Shown: positions 17,651-26,413, numbered from the stretch's first letter. The stretch: 64,000 nucleotides of DNA from Aureivirga sp. CE67 (GCF_015767245.1 NZ_JADOTV010000009.1:62001-126000); one strand, 5' to 3'. Program-made: numbers and translations. The notes: generated by a model not told the origin, from the sequence alone.

Positions 17651-18400
17651 ATGAAACTTCTTGAAAATAAGACAGTTTTAATAACTGGAGCTACACGAGG
17701 AATCGGAAAAGGAATCGCTCAAAAATTTGCAGAGCAAGGAGCTAATGTTGTTTTTACATATAGTTCTTCTGTAGATGCAGCGAACGCTTTAGAAAATGAA
17801 TTAAATGCATTAGGAATTAAAGCTAAAGGTTACCAATCAAATGCTGCAGATTTTCAAGCTGCTCAAGATTTAGTAGCTGAGGTTGTTAAGGATTTCGGAA
17901 CTGTTGATGTATTAATCAACAATGCAGGAATTACGAAAGACAACTTATTGATGCGTATTTCAGAAGAAGATTTTGATAAAGTAATGAATGTAAACTTAAA
18001 GTCAGTTTTCAACTTAACAAAAGCAGTAATTCGCCCAATGATGAAGCAACGTAAAGGTTCTATCATCAACATGAGTTCTGTAGTTGGAGTACAAGGAAAC
18101 GCTGGACAATCTAACTATGCTGCTTCTAAAGCTGGAATGTTAGGATTTACAAAATCAGTTGCTTTAGAGTTAGGATCTAGAAATATCCGTTGTAATGCAA
18201 TTGCACCAGGATTTATTGAAACAGAAATGACTGCAAAACTTCCAGAAGAAACTGTGGAAGGATGGAGAAAAGAAATTCCTTTAAAGCGTGGAGGAAGCCC
18301 TGAAGATATTGCAAATGCTTGTTTATTCTTAGCTTCAGACATGAGTTCTTATATTACAGGACAAACTTTAAACGTAGATGGTGGTATGATTACTGCTTAA
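17651..18400 (+). CDS. fabG: 3-oxoacyl-[ACP] reductase FabG
   Basis: NADPH-dependent short-chain dehydrogenase of 249 residues that reduces 3-oxoacyl-ACP in fatty acid elongation, cytosolic. Cofactor-binding TGATRGIG at 13-20, NNAG at 90-93, catalytic triad Ser143, Tyr156, Lys160 within the S-x12-Y-x3-K spacing. C-terminal VDGGM is typical of FabG. The -7 box at 17616-17623 and the terminator at 18424-18457 indicate a single-gene transcript. Confidence 0.9.
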   Translation: MKLLENKTVLITGATRGIGKGIAQKFAEQGANVVFTYSSSVDAANALENELNALGIKAKGYQSNAADFQAAQDLVAEVVKDFGTVDVLINNAGITKDNLLMRISEEDFDKVMNVNLKSVFNLTKAVIRPMMKQRKGSIINMSSVVGVQGNAGQSNYAASKAGMLGFTKSVALELGSRNIRCNAIAPGFIETEMTAKLPEETVEGWRKEIPLKRGGSPEDIANACLFLASDMSSYITGQTLNVDGGMITA

Positions 18401-18423
18401 TCTGGTTTAAAATAAATCATTTA

Positions 18424-18457
18424 AAAACTGACTTGAAATTTTCGAGTCAGTTTTTTT
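18424..18457 (+). terminator. Hairpin terminator after fabG
   Basis: AAAACTGACT (18424-18433) pairs with AGTCAGTTTT (18445-18454), followed by T residues. Confidence 0.8.
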
Positions 18458-18522
18458 GTGTTCTTATTTCATTACAACATAAAAAATTCTATTTTTACAA
18501 CTTATGAAAATTTGAATTATTC

Positions 18523-20562
18523 ATGTTTGACACAACTACTATTTTCTATCTTATTTTAGCTTTTGTTTTAGCGATTGCAGTATCATATTTATTCTATTTT
18601 TTTGGAGAAAAGAAAAAAGAAAAAAGTATTTACTTCTTATTTGGTTTAAGAACTTTAAGTATTTTCTTGATTTTACTTCTTTTTATAAATCCAGTTATCA
18701 CTCGAAAGACTTACGAAACCATAAAACCAAAACTTGCAGTTTTATTAGATAATTCGTCTTCTGTAGTTTCTGTTGAACATAATGAGAAGTCTATCAGAGA
18801 TTTATTTAAAATAATTGAAAGTAACAAGGAGATTGAAGAAAAATTTGATGTAGATTTTTATCAATTTTCAGAAGATATTTCTGTTTTAGATTCCTTGAAT
18901 TTTGATGGAAAACAAACAGATATTTCAAAAGCTCTACAAAAAGTAGAAAGAGTTTATAAGAATGAAAAAGCGCCAATGCTTTTACTTTCGGATGGAAATA
19001 GTACAAAAGGAAATGATTTTGCATATTTTCAAGGAAAACAACAAGTGTATCCAGTGATTTTAGGTGATACAATTTCTTATTCTGATTTAAAAATTAATCA
19101 AGTAAATGTCAATCGTTATGCTGCTTTGGATAATAATTTTCCAGTAGAGATTTTTACAAATTACGAAGGAAATCAACCTATAAAGGCAAAACTATTAGTA
19201 AAAGAAGGAAACAGCACCGTTTTTTCTCAAGATGTGAATTTTGATGCGAATAAAACTTCAGAAACGATTAATTTCTATTTAAAAGCAAATAAAAAAGGTT
19301 TTCATAAATATAGAGCTTCTTTGGTTTCTTCTGATTTAAATGAAAAAAACACACAGAATAATCATGTGAATTTTGTGGTTGAAGTAGTGGAGGAGCAGTC
19401 AAAGATTTTGATTCTTTCAGATTTCGTACATCCAGATGTTGGAATGTTCAAGAAAATTGTAGCAAATGATAAAAAACAGTCTGTTGTTTTTGAAAATATT
19501 AAAGATTATAAAGGAAATTTAGCTGAAAATGATTTGGTGATTTTATACCAACCAACAAGAAGTTTTTCAAAGGTTTTTCAGCAATTAAAAAATACAAATC
19601 AAAACTATTTTGTTATAACAGGAGCTAGTACAGATTGGAATTTCTTAAATAATGCGCAAGATAATTTTGAGAAAAAATCTGGAAACCTGACGGAGAATTT
19701 TACGCCAAGTTTTAATTCTGGATTTATGCCTTTTATTACAGAAGATATTGGTTTTTCTGATTTTGCTCCCGTAAAAGGAAAATTAGGGAAAGTTTCGATT
19801 CAAGTTCCTACAGATGTTTTGCTATATCAGCAAGTGGAAGGAATTGAAACAGAAGAGCCACTTTTAGCAACAATGAATCCGAATAATGAGCAAAAAATTG
19901 GAATTCTTTTTGGAGAAGATATTTGGCGTTGGAGAATGCAATCCTTTTTAAATGAGCAATCTTTTTCGGATTTTGATATGCTTTTTAGTAAGCTTTTCCA
20001 ATATTTAAGTTCAACTAAAAAACTAGATCGTTTGAAAATAGATTATAATCAAAATATGCTTTCTAGCGAAGAAAATAAAATTTTTGCTTCTTATTTTGAT
20101 TCTAATTTTAATTTTGATTCAAGAGCGAAAATTTGGTTAGATATTAAAAATTCAGAAACGAATAAAACATACAAATTACCTTTTAGTTCTAAGGAAAATT
20201 ATAATGAAGTTTCTTTAGAAGAAATTCCAGCAGGTAAATATTCTTTTAATATTTCTGTAGAAAATGAAAAAGAAAAGAAACAAGGATTTTTTGAAATTAT
20301 AGATTTTGATGTAGAGAAACAATTAGTTTCAGCAAATACAGAGAAATTAAATCAATTAGCTTCTAATACTGGTGGAAAAACAATTTACCCAAACCAATTG
20401 AATTCTCTTCTAAAAGATTTGGTAAAAGATCAGAAAATAACACAAACACAAAAAGAAATTATCACGCAAGAAAACTTGATTTCATGGGAATGGCTTCTTG
20501 GTTTATTAGTTTTTCTTTTGAGTTTAGAATGGTTTATCAGAAAGTATTTAGGGAAGATTTAA
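18523..20562 (+). CDS. VWA-domain membrane protein (BatA-like architecture)
   Basis: 679 residues. Two N-terminal membrane helices (about 7-27 and 37-56), then a von Willebrand factor A-like domain whose MIDAS loop is D76-x-S78-x-S80, with LLLSDGN near residue 160 as the following strand. A long beta-rich periplasmic part follows, and one C-terminal helix (about 654-672) with RKYLGK end. This is the layout of conserved Bacteroidetes membrane VWA proteins related to the Bat family. No enzymatic motif. The 117-aa membrane gene begins 12 bp downstream, so they are likely cotranscribed. Confidence 0.75.
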   Translation: MFDTTTIFYLILAFVLAIAVSYLFYFFGEKKKEKSIYFLFGLRTLSIFLILLLFINPVITRKTYETIKPKLAVLLDNSSSVVSVEHNEKSIRDLFKIIESNKEIEEKFDVDFYQFSEDISVLDSLNFDGKQTDISKALQKVERVYKNEKAPMLLLSDGNSTKGNDFAYFQGKQQVYPVILGDTISYSDLKINQVNVNRYAALDNNFPVEIFTNYEGNQPIKAKLLVKEGNSTVFSQDVNFDANKTSETINFYLKANKKGFHKYRASLVSSDLNEKNTQNNHVNFVVEVVEEQSKILILSDFVHPDVGMFKKIVANDKKQSVVFENIKDYKGNLAENDLVILYQPTRSFSKVFQQLKNTNQNYFVITGASTDWNFLNNAQDNFEKKSGNLTENFTPSFNSGFMPFITEDIGFSDFAPVKGKLGKVSIQVPTDVLLYQQVEGIETEEPLLATMNPNNEQKIGILFGEDIWRWRMQSFLNEQSFSDFDMLFSKLFQYLSSTKKLDRLKIDYNQNMLSSEENKIFASYFDSNFNFDSRAKIWLDIKNSETNKTYKLPFSSKENYNEVSLEEIPAGKYSFNISVENEKEKKQGFFEIIDFDVEKQLVSANTEKLNQLASNTGGKTIYPNQLNSLLKDLVKDQKITQTQKEIITQENLISWEWLLGLLVFLLSLEWFIRKYLGKI

Positions 20563-20574
20563 TTTTATAACACA

Positions 20575-20928
20575 ATGAATTTATTAAGAAGATTTAATGG
20601 TCCAGTAAGATTTGCTATTGGAATATTATTAATTGGAATCGTTTTCAAAGTAAATCACTTATCTGGAGGAAATTTAATAATATCCATTTCATTTGGTTTG
20701 ATTCTATTGTTTTATGCAATCAAAGTATTTAAACAGAAATATAGAAGAACTTTAGATTTCATTAAATTGATTCTAATTGGTTTTTGGTGTATTCAAGGAA
20801 TATTGAGTATAAATCACTTTTTATATTCAAGTTTTTTTAGATACGGATTTTGGATTTCTTTGCTAGTTTGGGGAGTTTTTGAAGTGTTTATCGATTCGGA
20901 AAATACTCAAAGTAGAGCGAGAAGTTAA
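20575..20928 (+). CDS. Small membrane protein
   Basis: 117 residues with four hydrophobic segments (about 13-27, 32-49, 58-75, 85-104) and a charged tail. No domain recognised. Placed 12 bp after the VWA protein gene and likely in the same transcript; it may be a partner, by position only. Confidence 0.65.
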   Translation: MNLLRRFNGPVRFAIGILLIGIVFKVNHLSGGNLIISISFGLILLFYAIKVFKQKYRRTLDFIKLILIGFWCIQGILSINHFLYSSFFRYGFWISLLVWGVFEVFIDSENTQSRARS

Positions 20929-21012
20929 TTTTAAACAAGTTCTTAGAATAAATTCTATTCTAAATCGAAAAGGCTCTTAGATGTTTTATATATTTGGGAA
21001 AAAATAAAAACC

Positions 21013-22269
21013 TTGAATATTTTACCTAAGAATAGTAGTCAATTTAAGAGAAATATTTTCTCCATGCTAAAAGGCTCTACGTTTGCACAAATAATAAATG
21101 TGCTAGGAGCTCTTTATTTAGCAAAGGAATATGAAGAATCTATTTATGGAGAATTCGGAATTTTCATTTCGACTTTGAGTATATTATCTATTCTTTTTAC
21201 TTTAAATCTGGATAATGTTTTAGTTCTTTCTAAAAATAAAGACGCTGCAAACAAAACTTTAGTGAAGATTATTACGTTAGCATTTATTTTTACTGCAGTT
21301 TTTGTTGGAATTATAGCTGTGCTTTCTTCTTTTTTTGAAGTAATTTCAGATATTTCTACTTTGCTTTATCTTTCCGTTCTCGGATGTTTGGTTTTTACGA
21401 TAAAATCAAATTGTGAATATTATTTCACTTTCGCCAAAAAATTTAAAATTATAGCAAATGCAAAAATTGTTTATTCTTTTCTGACAGTTTTAATTCAGTT
21501 TTTGTTTTTTAAATTAGAAATAGAGCAGGGACTTATATTCGGTTTTTTAATTGCTACATTTGTAATTTTAGTAATCTATTCTTTTAGTTTAGAAAAAAAA
21601 TATTTTGTCAAAAAAGAAAGTTATAGGGGGATTAAGAATTTTTATAAAGAGTATAGAAATCTAATTCGTTTTGGTTTACCTTCAAATCTAATAAATGCTT
21701 TTGCAAATCATATTTTAACGATTTTGATTGGAATATTTTTTTCAAAATCAGCAGCAGGTGTTTATTCGATAGCTCTAAAGATTTTAAATATTCCTCTAAT
21801 GGTAATTTCGTCTTCAATAACACAAGTTTATTACCAAAAAGCTGTTGAATATTATGAGAAAATTCCACAAGAATTATATTCTTTTTCTAAAAAAATAATT
21901 AGAAATAATGTGTTAGTTATGCTAGTAATTATTATTATAACTAATACAATTGGTGAATATCTTTTAGAATTGTTTTTTGGCAAGTCTTATGAAGATTTAG
22001 GGATTTATTTAGCTGTAGTTTCTGTTTTAATTCTAGGTAGAATATGTTTCAATCCAATTAGTAGTTTATTAGTGATTTTTGATAAATTAAAACTTGGACT
22101 TTTATTTAATACTACACTATTAATTCTAAATTTGGTTGGAATCTATATTGGTTTTCTATTTCAAGATTTAGTTTATGGAATAACAATTCTTTCTATTTTT
22201 GGAAGTATTCTTTACATTCTAATAACTTTATATTTTTTAAAATTAATGAAGCAATTGACCTATGCATAA
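21013..22269 (+). CDS. Polysaccharide flippase (Wzx/MATE type)
   Basis: 418 residues, about 12 membrane helices; the first 90 residues (LYLAKEYEESIYGEFGIF) resemble the start of Wzx/polysaccharide biosynthesis flippases, which move lipid-linked glycans across the inner membrane. The frame opens with TTG at 21013; the first ATG at 21064 would remove 17 residues that look like the usual cytosolic lead-in, so TTG is kept with doubt. A -7-like TATATTTG is at 20989-20996. The acetyltransferase gene overlaps its end by eight bases, so both act in one glycan pathway. Confidence 0.8.
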   Translation: MNILPKNSSQFKRNIFSMLKGSTFAQIINVLGALYLAKEYEESIYGEFGIFISTLSILSILFTLNLDNVLVLSKNKDAANKTLVKIITLAFIFTAVFVGIIAVLSSFFEVISDISTLLYLSVLGCLVFTIKSNCEYYFTFAKKFKIIANAKIVYSFLTVLIQFLFFKLEIEQGLIFGFLIATFVILVIYSFSLEKKYFVKKESYRGIKNFYKEYRNLIRFGLPSNLINAFANHILTILIGIFFSKSAAGVYSIALKILNIPLMVISSSITQVYYQKAVEYYEKIPQELYSFSKKIIRNNVLVMLVIIIITNTIGEYLLELFFGKSYEDLGIYLAVVSVLILGRICFNPISSLLVIFDKLKLGLLFNTTLLILNLVGIYIGFLFQDLVYGITILSIFGSILYILITLYFLKLMKQLTYA

Positions 22270-22867
22270 AGATAAAGTGAGTTTCAAACAAAAAATAGAT
22301 TATTTAATTTTCGGGAAAATATTAACTATCGCCTATCCAAAATTTATAAGACCAAAATACGGATATTGCTCATATTTTCGTTTTTTTTTAAACTTTTTCA
22401 TTCCACAAAAATTGTTACGAATTAATGCGAAAGTGAAATGGCCAGTACACTATACTTCGAAAGTTGTTTGTCCAGAAAATATTACAAAAGGAATAATGTG
22501 TGACCCAGGAGATAATCATGGAAATTACATTCAAGCTAGTAATGGTATTGAGTTTGGAAGTAATATCGAGTTTGGTCCTGGAGTGAAAATCATTTCTTCA
22601 AACCATGATTTAGAAGATTTTACTATTCATGTAGAAGGAAAACCTATCAAAATCGGAAACTTTGTTTGGATTGGAGCAAATACTGTGATTTTACCTGAAG
22701 TTGAAATAGGAGATAATGTTATTATTGGTGCAGGATCTGTTGTTACAAAATCAATTCCATCGAATTCTGTAGCTGTAGGAAATCCATGTAAAGTAATTCG
22801 TGAAAAAGCTCCTTATAAGAAAGATATTTCAAATGTTGTTTTTAATCAAAAATCCTATTTGAAATAA
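22262..22867 (+). CDS. Hexapeptide-repeat acyltransferase
   Basis: 201 residues, left-handed beta-helix acyltransferase of the maltose/galactoside O-acetyltransferase group. Hexapeptide repeats run from about 90 to 180 (IEFGSN, IEFGPG, IKIGNF, VEIGDN, VIIGAG), with catalytic His in SSNHD near residue 114 and the AVGNPCKVI ending typical of this group. Cytosolic, acetyl-CoA dependent by family. Translation is coupled to the flippase by an eight-base overlap, so it probably acetylates a surface-glycan sugar. Confidence 0.85.
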   Translation: MHKDKVSFKQKIDYLIFGKILTIAYPKFIRPKYGYCSYFRFFLNFFIPQKLLRINAKVKWPVHYTSKVVCPENITKGIMCDPGDNHGNYIQASNGIEFGSNIEFGPGVKIISSNHDLEDFTIHVEGKPIKIGNFVWIGANTVILPEVEIGDNVIIGAGSVVTKSIPSNSVAVGNPCKVIREKAPYKKDISNVVFNQKSYLK

Positions 22868-22875
22868 ATAAAGAA

Positions 22876-24117
22876 TTATTTTCCTAAGATAAAACTAAAG
22901 AGATTTTTAAACGGAACTTTTTTTTTCTCAACCAAAAGCCAGAAAACACTATAACTTGCAACAACTAAACAAGTGATATAAATACAGATTTTTAAGATAG
23001 AATCAAACTGAACTTTCGCAATAGCAAAAGTCATAATACTTGAGAAAATCATGATTCCTCCACCTAAAATGGAAGAAGTAATTCCTTTATGACCTGAAGA
23101 TTTTTTGTCACCTTCTAAAGCATTAATTGCTTTTGCATTACAAATAGGACTTACAAAACCACAAGAAACTCCATAAAGAATCATTGCGCCAAGAACGATA
23201 TAGAAATTGTAGATTCCTAATAAATAGAAAATGAAAGTCAGTAAAGCACTTGAAAATGCTACTATAAAACCAAGTTCTAAGATTCGATCTGAATTCATAT
23301 GTTCTATTAATCTTTTAGAAAATAAAGAACCAAAAGCATAGGAACCACCAACAACAATCAGAAGGTAACTGTAAGTGTTTTCGGTAAATTGAAATTGATT
23401 AATAAAAATATAAGGAGAAATGGTATAAAAAGTAATCAAACCACTAAGAATAAAACTATAAGTCAAAAAATAACCCATAAAAGTTCGATGTCTAAAAATT
23501 TGCGACATGATGTGTAAAATCTTTTTAAAAGTCAGAGATTTATTTGGGTTTTTATGTGTTTCTTTAAGCTGAAAAAAAGAACTATAAAGCAAGAGAATAC
23601 CGATAATTGTTAGAACCACATAAACGGTTTGCCAAGATGCTAAATAAAGAATTTCTCCTCCAATAATAGGGGAAATAGCTGGAGCAAGAGCAACGATTGC
23701 AACAATATTTGAAATAGTTCTATGAAGTGCTTTGTCTTTTAAAGAATCAGCGATAATTGCTCGAGAAAGAACTGTGGCAAAACCAGCTCCGAAACCTTCG
23801 ATAAATCTTGAAATCGTAAAAAACTCAATGGAATGTGCGAGAGAAGTTAATAAACTTCCTATTACAGAAATAGTAATTGCAGTAATTATAACGAATCTTC
23901 TTCCGTATTTTTCGGATAAAGCTCCCCAAATTATTTGAGAAAAACCAAATCCTAATAAAAGAACTGTAATCGAAAATTTCACTAATTCTTCGCTTGTTCC
24001 AAAATAGTCTTTGAGAGAAGGGTAAGCTGGAAGTCCGATATTTATGGTCAGATATCCGTATAAGGAAATGGAAATTGCAAATAAATTGATAAATCTGTGT
24101 GAGTTCTTTTTTTGCAT
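22876..24117 (-). CDS. MFS drug exporter, Bcr/CflA type
   Basis: 413 residues, 12 membrane helices, major facilitator superfamily DHA1 group. The loop 2-3 motif appears as WGALSEKYGRR near residue 62, and RFIEGFGAG near residue 108 matches the Bcr/CflA signature. Typical substrates are drugs or amino-acid derivatives; not identifiable here. Strong similarity over its length to the next gene (24194-25417), its tandem paralogue, 76 bp away. Confidence 0.88.
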   Translation of the reverse strand: MQKKNSHRFINLFAISISLYGYLTINIGLPAYPSLKDYFGTSEELVKFSITVLLLGFGFSQIIWGALSEKYGRRFVIITAITISVIGSLLTSLAHSIEFFTISRFIEGFGAGFATVLSRAIIADSLKDKALHRTISNIVAIVALAPAISPIIGGEILYLASWQTVYVVLTIIGILLLYSSFFQLKETHKNPNKSLTFKKILHIMSQIFRHRTFMGYFLTYSFILSGLITFYTISPYIFINQFQFTENTYSYLLIVVGGSYAFGSLFSKRLIEHMNSDRILELGFIVAFSSALLTFIFYLLGIYNFYIVLGAMILYGVSCGFVSPICNAKAINALEGDKKSSGHKGITSSILGGGIMIFSSIMTFAIAKVQFDSILKICIYITCLVVASYSVFWLLVEKKKVPFKNLFSFILGK

Positions 24118-24166
24118 CCTGGTGTATTTGGTTCACTTAAAGTTAAATATAAATTAGATGCTTTAC

Positions 24167-24188
24167 CGTTAAAGGATTGTTTATGTTT
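24167..24188 (-). promoter_or_regulatory. Conserved block upstream of MFS gene 1
   Basis: A 22-bp block beginning CGTTAAAGGATTG is identical to 25467-25488, both about 50-71 bp upstream of a MFS start codon. Between it and each gene a TATAAAT...AG-like segment is also shared. Likely a duplicated regulatory region. Confidence 0.5.
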
Positions 24189-24193
24189 AAAAG

Positions 24194-25417
24194 CTATTTT
24201 ACTTTTATAGGGTTTACGATTAATCGTTGGATAAGAAGATAGTAAAGAGAAAAACTCACTAATATAATACCTGAGATATAGAAGCTTAGTTTAAACATAT
24301 CATCAAAAAGAATATTGGTAATAGAAAACGAAAGTAAACTAGATAAAATCATATTTCCACCACCTAAAATGGAAGAAGTAATTCCTTTATTTCCTCGTTC
24401 ATTACTTTTTTTATCTAGAGCCAATATAGCTTTTGTATTGCAAATCGGACTAATGATCCCGCAACTTACTGCATAAATATTCATTGTAATTAATACGACA
24501 TAAAAATCAAATAACCCTAAAAAAGAAAAAAGAAATGCAAAAGCTACACTAGAAAATGCAAGCGAATATCCAATTTGTAAAACTTTATTGGGATTAATAA
24601 TTTTTGCTAATTTTCTTGATAAAAAAGAACCAAAAGCATAAAAAGCTCCGATCACAAGTAGAAGGTAACTATAAGAGTTTTCATTAAAATCAAATTGTTC
24701 GATAAAAATATAAGGGGAGATGGTGTAAAAAGTAATAAGTCCGCTAAATAAAATGCTATAAGGTAAGAAATAACCCATAAATTTTCGATGCTGAAAAGCT
24801 TCTTTTATAACAATTAAACAAGCTTTTAAATTTAAATTTCTATCTGCTGATTTATGTGTTTCTTTTAACTGGATTACAGAGCTGATTAATAGTATTCCTC
24901 CTACAATTGCTAAAACAACATAAATCATTCTCCAAGAAGTTATATGCAATATTTCACCTCCAATAATCGGAGAAATAGCTGGAGCAAAAGCAACGATTGC
25001 AACTAATTGTGACATGATTTTGTGTAATCTTTTTTCACTAGATGAATCTGCTATAATCGACCGAGATAAAACAGATGCATAACCTGCTCCAAAACCTTCA
25101 ATAAACCTGGCGATTGTAAAAAATAAAATGGATTCGGAAATAGAAGTCAAAATACTCCCGAAAATAGCTACAACAGTGGCAACAATAACAATAGAACGTC
25201 TACCAAATTTCTCCGATAAAGTTCCCCAAATAAATTGTGAAAAACCAAAACCTAAAAGAAGAATCGTAATCGAGAGTTTTACAAAAGATTTGGAAGTATC
25301 GAAATAAGTTGTCAGAGAAGGGTAGGCAGGTAGCCCAATGTTTATGGATAAATATCCGTATAAACAAATACTAACTGCAAAAATACTTATGAATTTATGA
25401 GAGTTCTTCTTTGGCAT
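24194..25417 (-). CDS. MFS drug exporter, tandem paralogue
   Basis: 407 residues, 12 helices, same family as the neighbour: identical N-terminal plan (KKNSHKFISIFAVSICLYGYLSINIGLPAYP), WGTLSEKFGRR and RFIEGFGAGYASVLSR. Most differences fall in the C-terminal half. The gene and its upstream block (25467-25488) were copied together. Could have a different substrate range from its neighbour. Confidence 0.88.
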   Translation of the reverse strand: MPKKNSHKFISIFAVSICLYGYLSINIGLPAYPSLTTYFDTSKSFVKLSITILLLGFGFSQFIWGTLSEKFGRRSIVIVATVVAIFGSILTSISESILFFTIARFIEGFGAGYASVLSRSIIADSSSEKRLHKIMSQLVAIVAFAPAISPIIGGEILHITSWRMIYVVLAIVGGILLISSVIQLKETHKSADRNLNLKACLIVIKEAFQHRKFMGYFLPYSILFSGLITFYTISPYIFIEQFDFNENSYSYLLLVIGAFYAFGSFLSRKLAKIINPNKVLQIGYSLAFSSVAFAFLFSFLGLFDFYVVLITMNIYAVSCGIISPICNTKAILALDKKSNERGNKGITSSILGGGNMILSSLLSFSITNILFDDMFKLSFYISGIILVSFSLYYLLIQRLIVNPIKVK

Positions 25418-25466
25418 CCTGATTTTGTTCTTTTCAATAAAGTTAGCTATAAATCAGATGTTTTTT

Positions 25467-25488
25467 CGTTAAAGGATTGTTTATGTTT
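25467..25488 (-). promoter_or_regulatory. Conserved block upstream of MFS gene 2
   Basis: Identical 22 bp to 24167-24188, exactly 1300 bp away, at the same distance from the start codon. Confidence 0.5.
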
Positions 25489-25521
25489 TATAAAAAAAGA
25501 AGAGAATTTTGTTATTAAACT

Positions 25522-25799
25522 TTATCACGTTTGAATTTATTTAAATTATATAGATTGTTAAGTTCCCTTCTTGAGAGCAGGGTTATCAGGTTCTCCTAAT
25601 TTTTTAATTAAAACCTGGCGCACTTTTATAAAGTGTGCCCATTATTTCTAACATTTATGTGGTCACGTTTACAAACTCGCACCATCGATCATCAAAATTC
25701 GATAAATCAAACTAGAGCCTGACAGTCCTACTTTATGAGAGAAGTTGGGGTGTGTTTTAAAACAATTAAAATTCTCTCATAAGATTTTAAACGTGATAA
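25522..25799. ncRNA. Candidate structured RNA or MITE-like element, 278 bp
   Basis: Ends pair: TTATCACGTTTGAA (25522-25535) with TTTAAACGTGATAA (25786-25799), 14 pairs with one G-U. Inside: CAGGTT/AACCTG (25587-25592, 25612-25617); GGCGCACTTT/AAAGTGTGCC (25617-25626, 25630-25639, one G-U); ATCGA/TCGAT (25684-25703); TTATGAGAGAA/TTCTCTCATAA (25733-25743, 25772-25782) with a palindrome in its loop (25753-25764). GTCACGTTTA at 25672-25681 is an alternative partner for the 3' end. Pieces of the CCCCTCTTGAGAGGGG...GGGGTGTGTTT repeat occur at 25565-25582 and 25747-25758. Strand cannot be told. No tmRNA, RNase P, SRP or known riboswitch core was recognised. Confidence 0.4.
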
Positions 25800-25892
25800 T
25801 TTATATTACAAATTTTGATTTTGTATGAGGATTAGGAAATTGATTCTTCAATTTTAATTACTGTTAAAAATATTAGAATATTGTAAAATTAG

Positions 25893-26027
25893 GTATTTAT
25901 ACTCTAAAAAGAATTCTGTTATCATCTGATATTTGTAATGTAATCAAAAACAAATTATTCGATTGAGTGGCTGCTATCCGTTTTTATTACAAAGGCAAAA
26001 TCCGAAAAGCCTATTTTAAATAGAGTA
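25893..26027 (+). promoter_or_regulatory. Structured 5' leader, copy 1 (novel family)
   Basis: 135 nt homologous to 56024-56160. Shared blocks in the same order: GTATTTATACTCTAAAAA (25893), ATTTGTAATGTAATCAAAA (25931), GTrGCTrCTATC (25967), CAAAGGC (25990), GAAAAGCCTAT (26004), AGAGTA (26022). Predicted helices: TACTCTA with TAGAGTA closes the element (25900-25906/26021-26027); TTTGTAAT with ATTACAAA (25932-25939/25986-25993); AGGC with GCCT (25993-25996/26009-26012). It ends 22 nt before the ATG at 26049, as in copy 2. Behaves like a cis-regulatory RNA leader; ligand unknown. Confidence 0.65.
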
Positions 26028-26048
26028 GGAATTTAAGTTTATTATGTT

Positions 26049-26369
26049 ATGAGTGATATTAAAAAGCAATTATCAGAATTAGGTTGTAGTTTACCTGTAT
26101 CTGCTACAACAGAAATGAAAGCTAGTATTAAATTAGTAGAAATGTATGGGAAAGTTCGAATTATATGGGATATTGATAGTAGATATCCTATTCAAAATGC
26201 CGTTGCGCAAGTTTCTCAATCAGGAAATACAAATTATATTAATCATTTGATTACATCTCATCAAGGATATTTTGATACAGAATATACTTGGGGAAGAGGG
26301 TATTATGGGAATATTTATGGATGGAATAAAAATTTTATTCATATTTTAAGTACTGCTGTAACTTCATAA
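26049..26369 (+). CDS. Small unknown protein under structured leader (106 aa)
   Basis: 106 residues, no signal peptide, no membrane helix. N-terminal helix (SDIKKQLSELG), then a beta-strand pattern (ASIKLVEMYGKVRIIWDID) and an aromatic/Gly-rich end (TWGRGYYGNIYGWN). No family recognised; composition suggests a small beta-sandwich. It forms a cassette with the leader at 25893-26027 and the terminator at 26382-26413. An equivalent cassette at 56024-56519 carries a different 94-aa protein. Could be an effector, lectin-like or stress protein; none can be shown. Confidence 0.65.
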   Translation: MSDIKKQLSELGCSLPVSATTEMKASIKLVEMYGKVRIIWDIDSRYPIQNAVAQVSQSGNTNYINHLITSHQGYFDTEYTWGRGYYGNIYGWNKNFIHILSTAVTS

Positions 26370-26381
26370 AAATACAATCAT

Positions 26382-26413
26382 AAAAAAAGAGAAGTACATA
26401 CTTCTCTTTTTTT
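26382..26413. terminator. AGAGAAG/CTTCTCT terminator, cassette 1
   Basis: AAAAAAAGAGAAG (26382-26394) and CTTCTCTTTTTTT (26401-26413), six-base loop. The same stem closes cassette 2 at 56491-56519. Confidence 0.85.

Larger units (their letters stand above)
25418..26048. other. 631-bp non-coding region with two structured elements
   Basis: Contains, left to right: the MFS upstream block (25467-25488), a 278-bp hairpin-rich element bounded by a 14-bp inverted repeat (25522-25799), and the structured leader of the 106-aa gene (25893-26027). No long reading frame on either strand. Confidence 0.7.

Noticed and set aside
25893-26027. Known riboswitch class
   Set aside because: Core motifs of TPP, SAM, cobalamin, preQ1, purine, THF, c-di-GMP, fluoride and guanidine classes were looked for by eye in both copies and not found.
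25522-26369. Retron (msr-msd plus reverse transcriptase)
   Set aside because: The inverted repeat ends and long hairpin are suggestive, but the following gene is a 106-aa protein with no reverse transcriptase motif, and none is found on either strand nearby.
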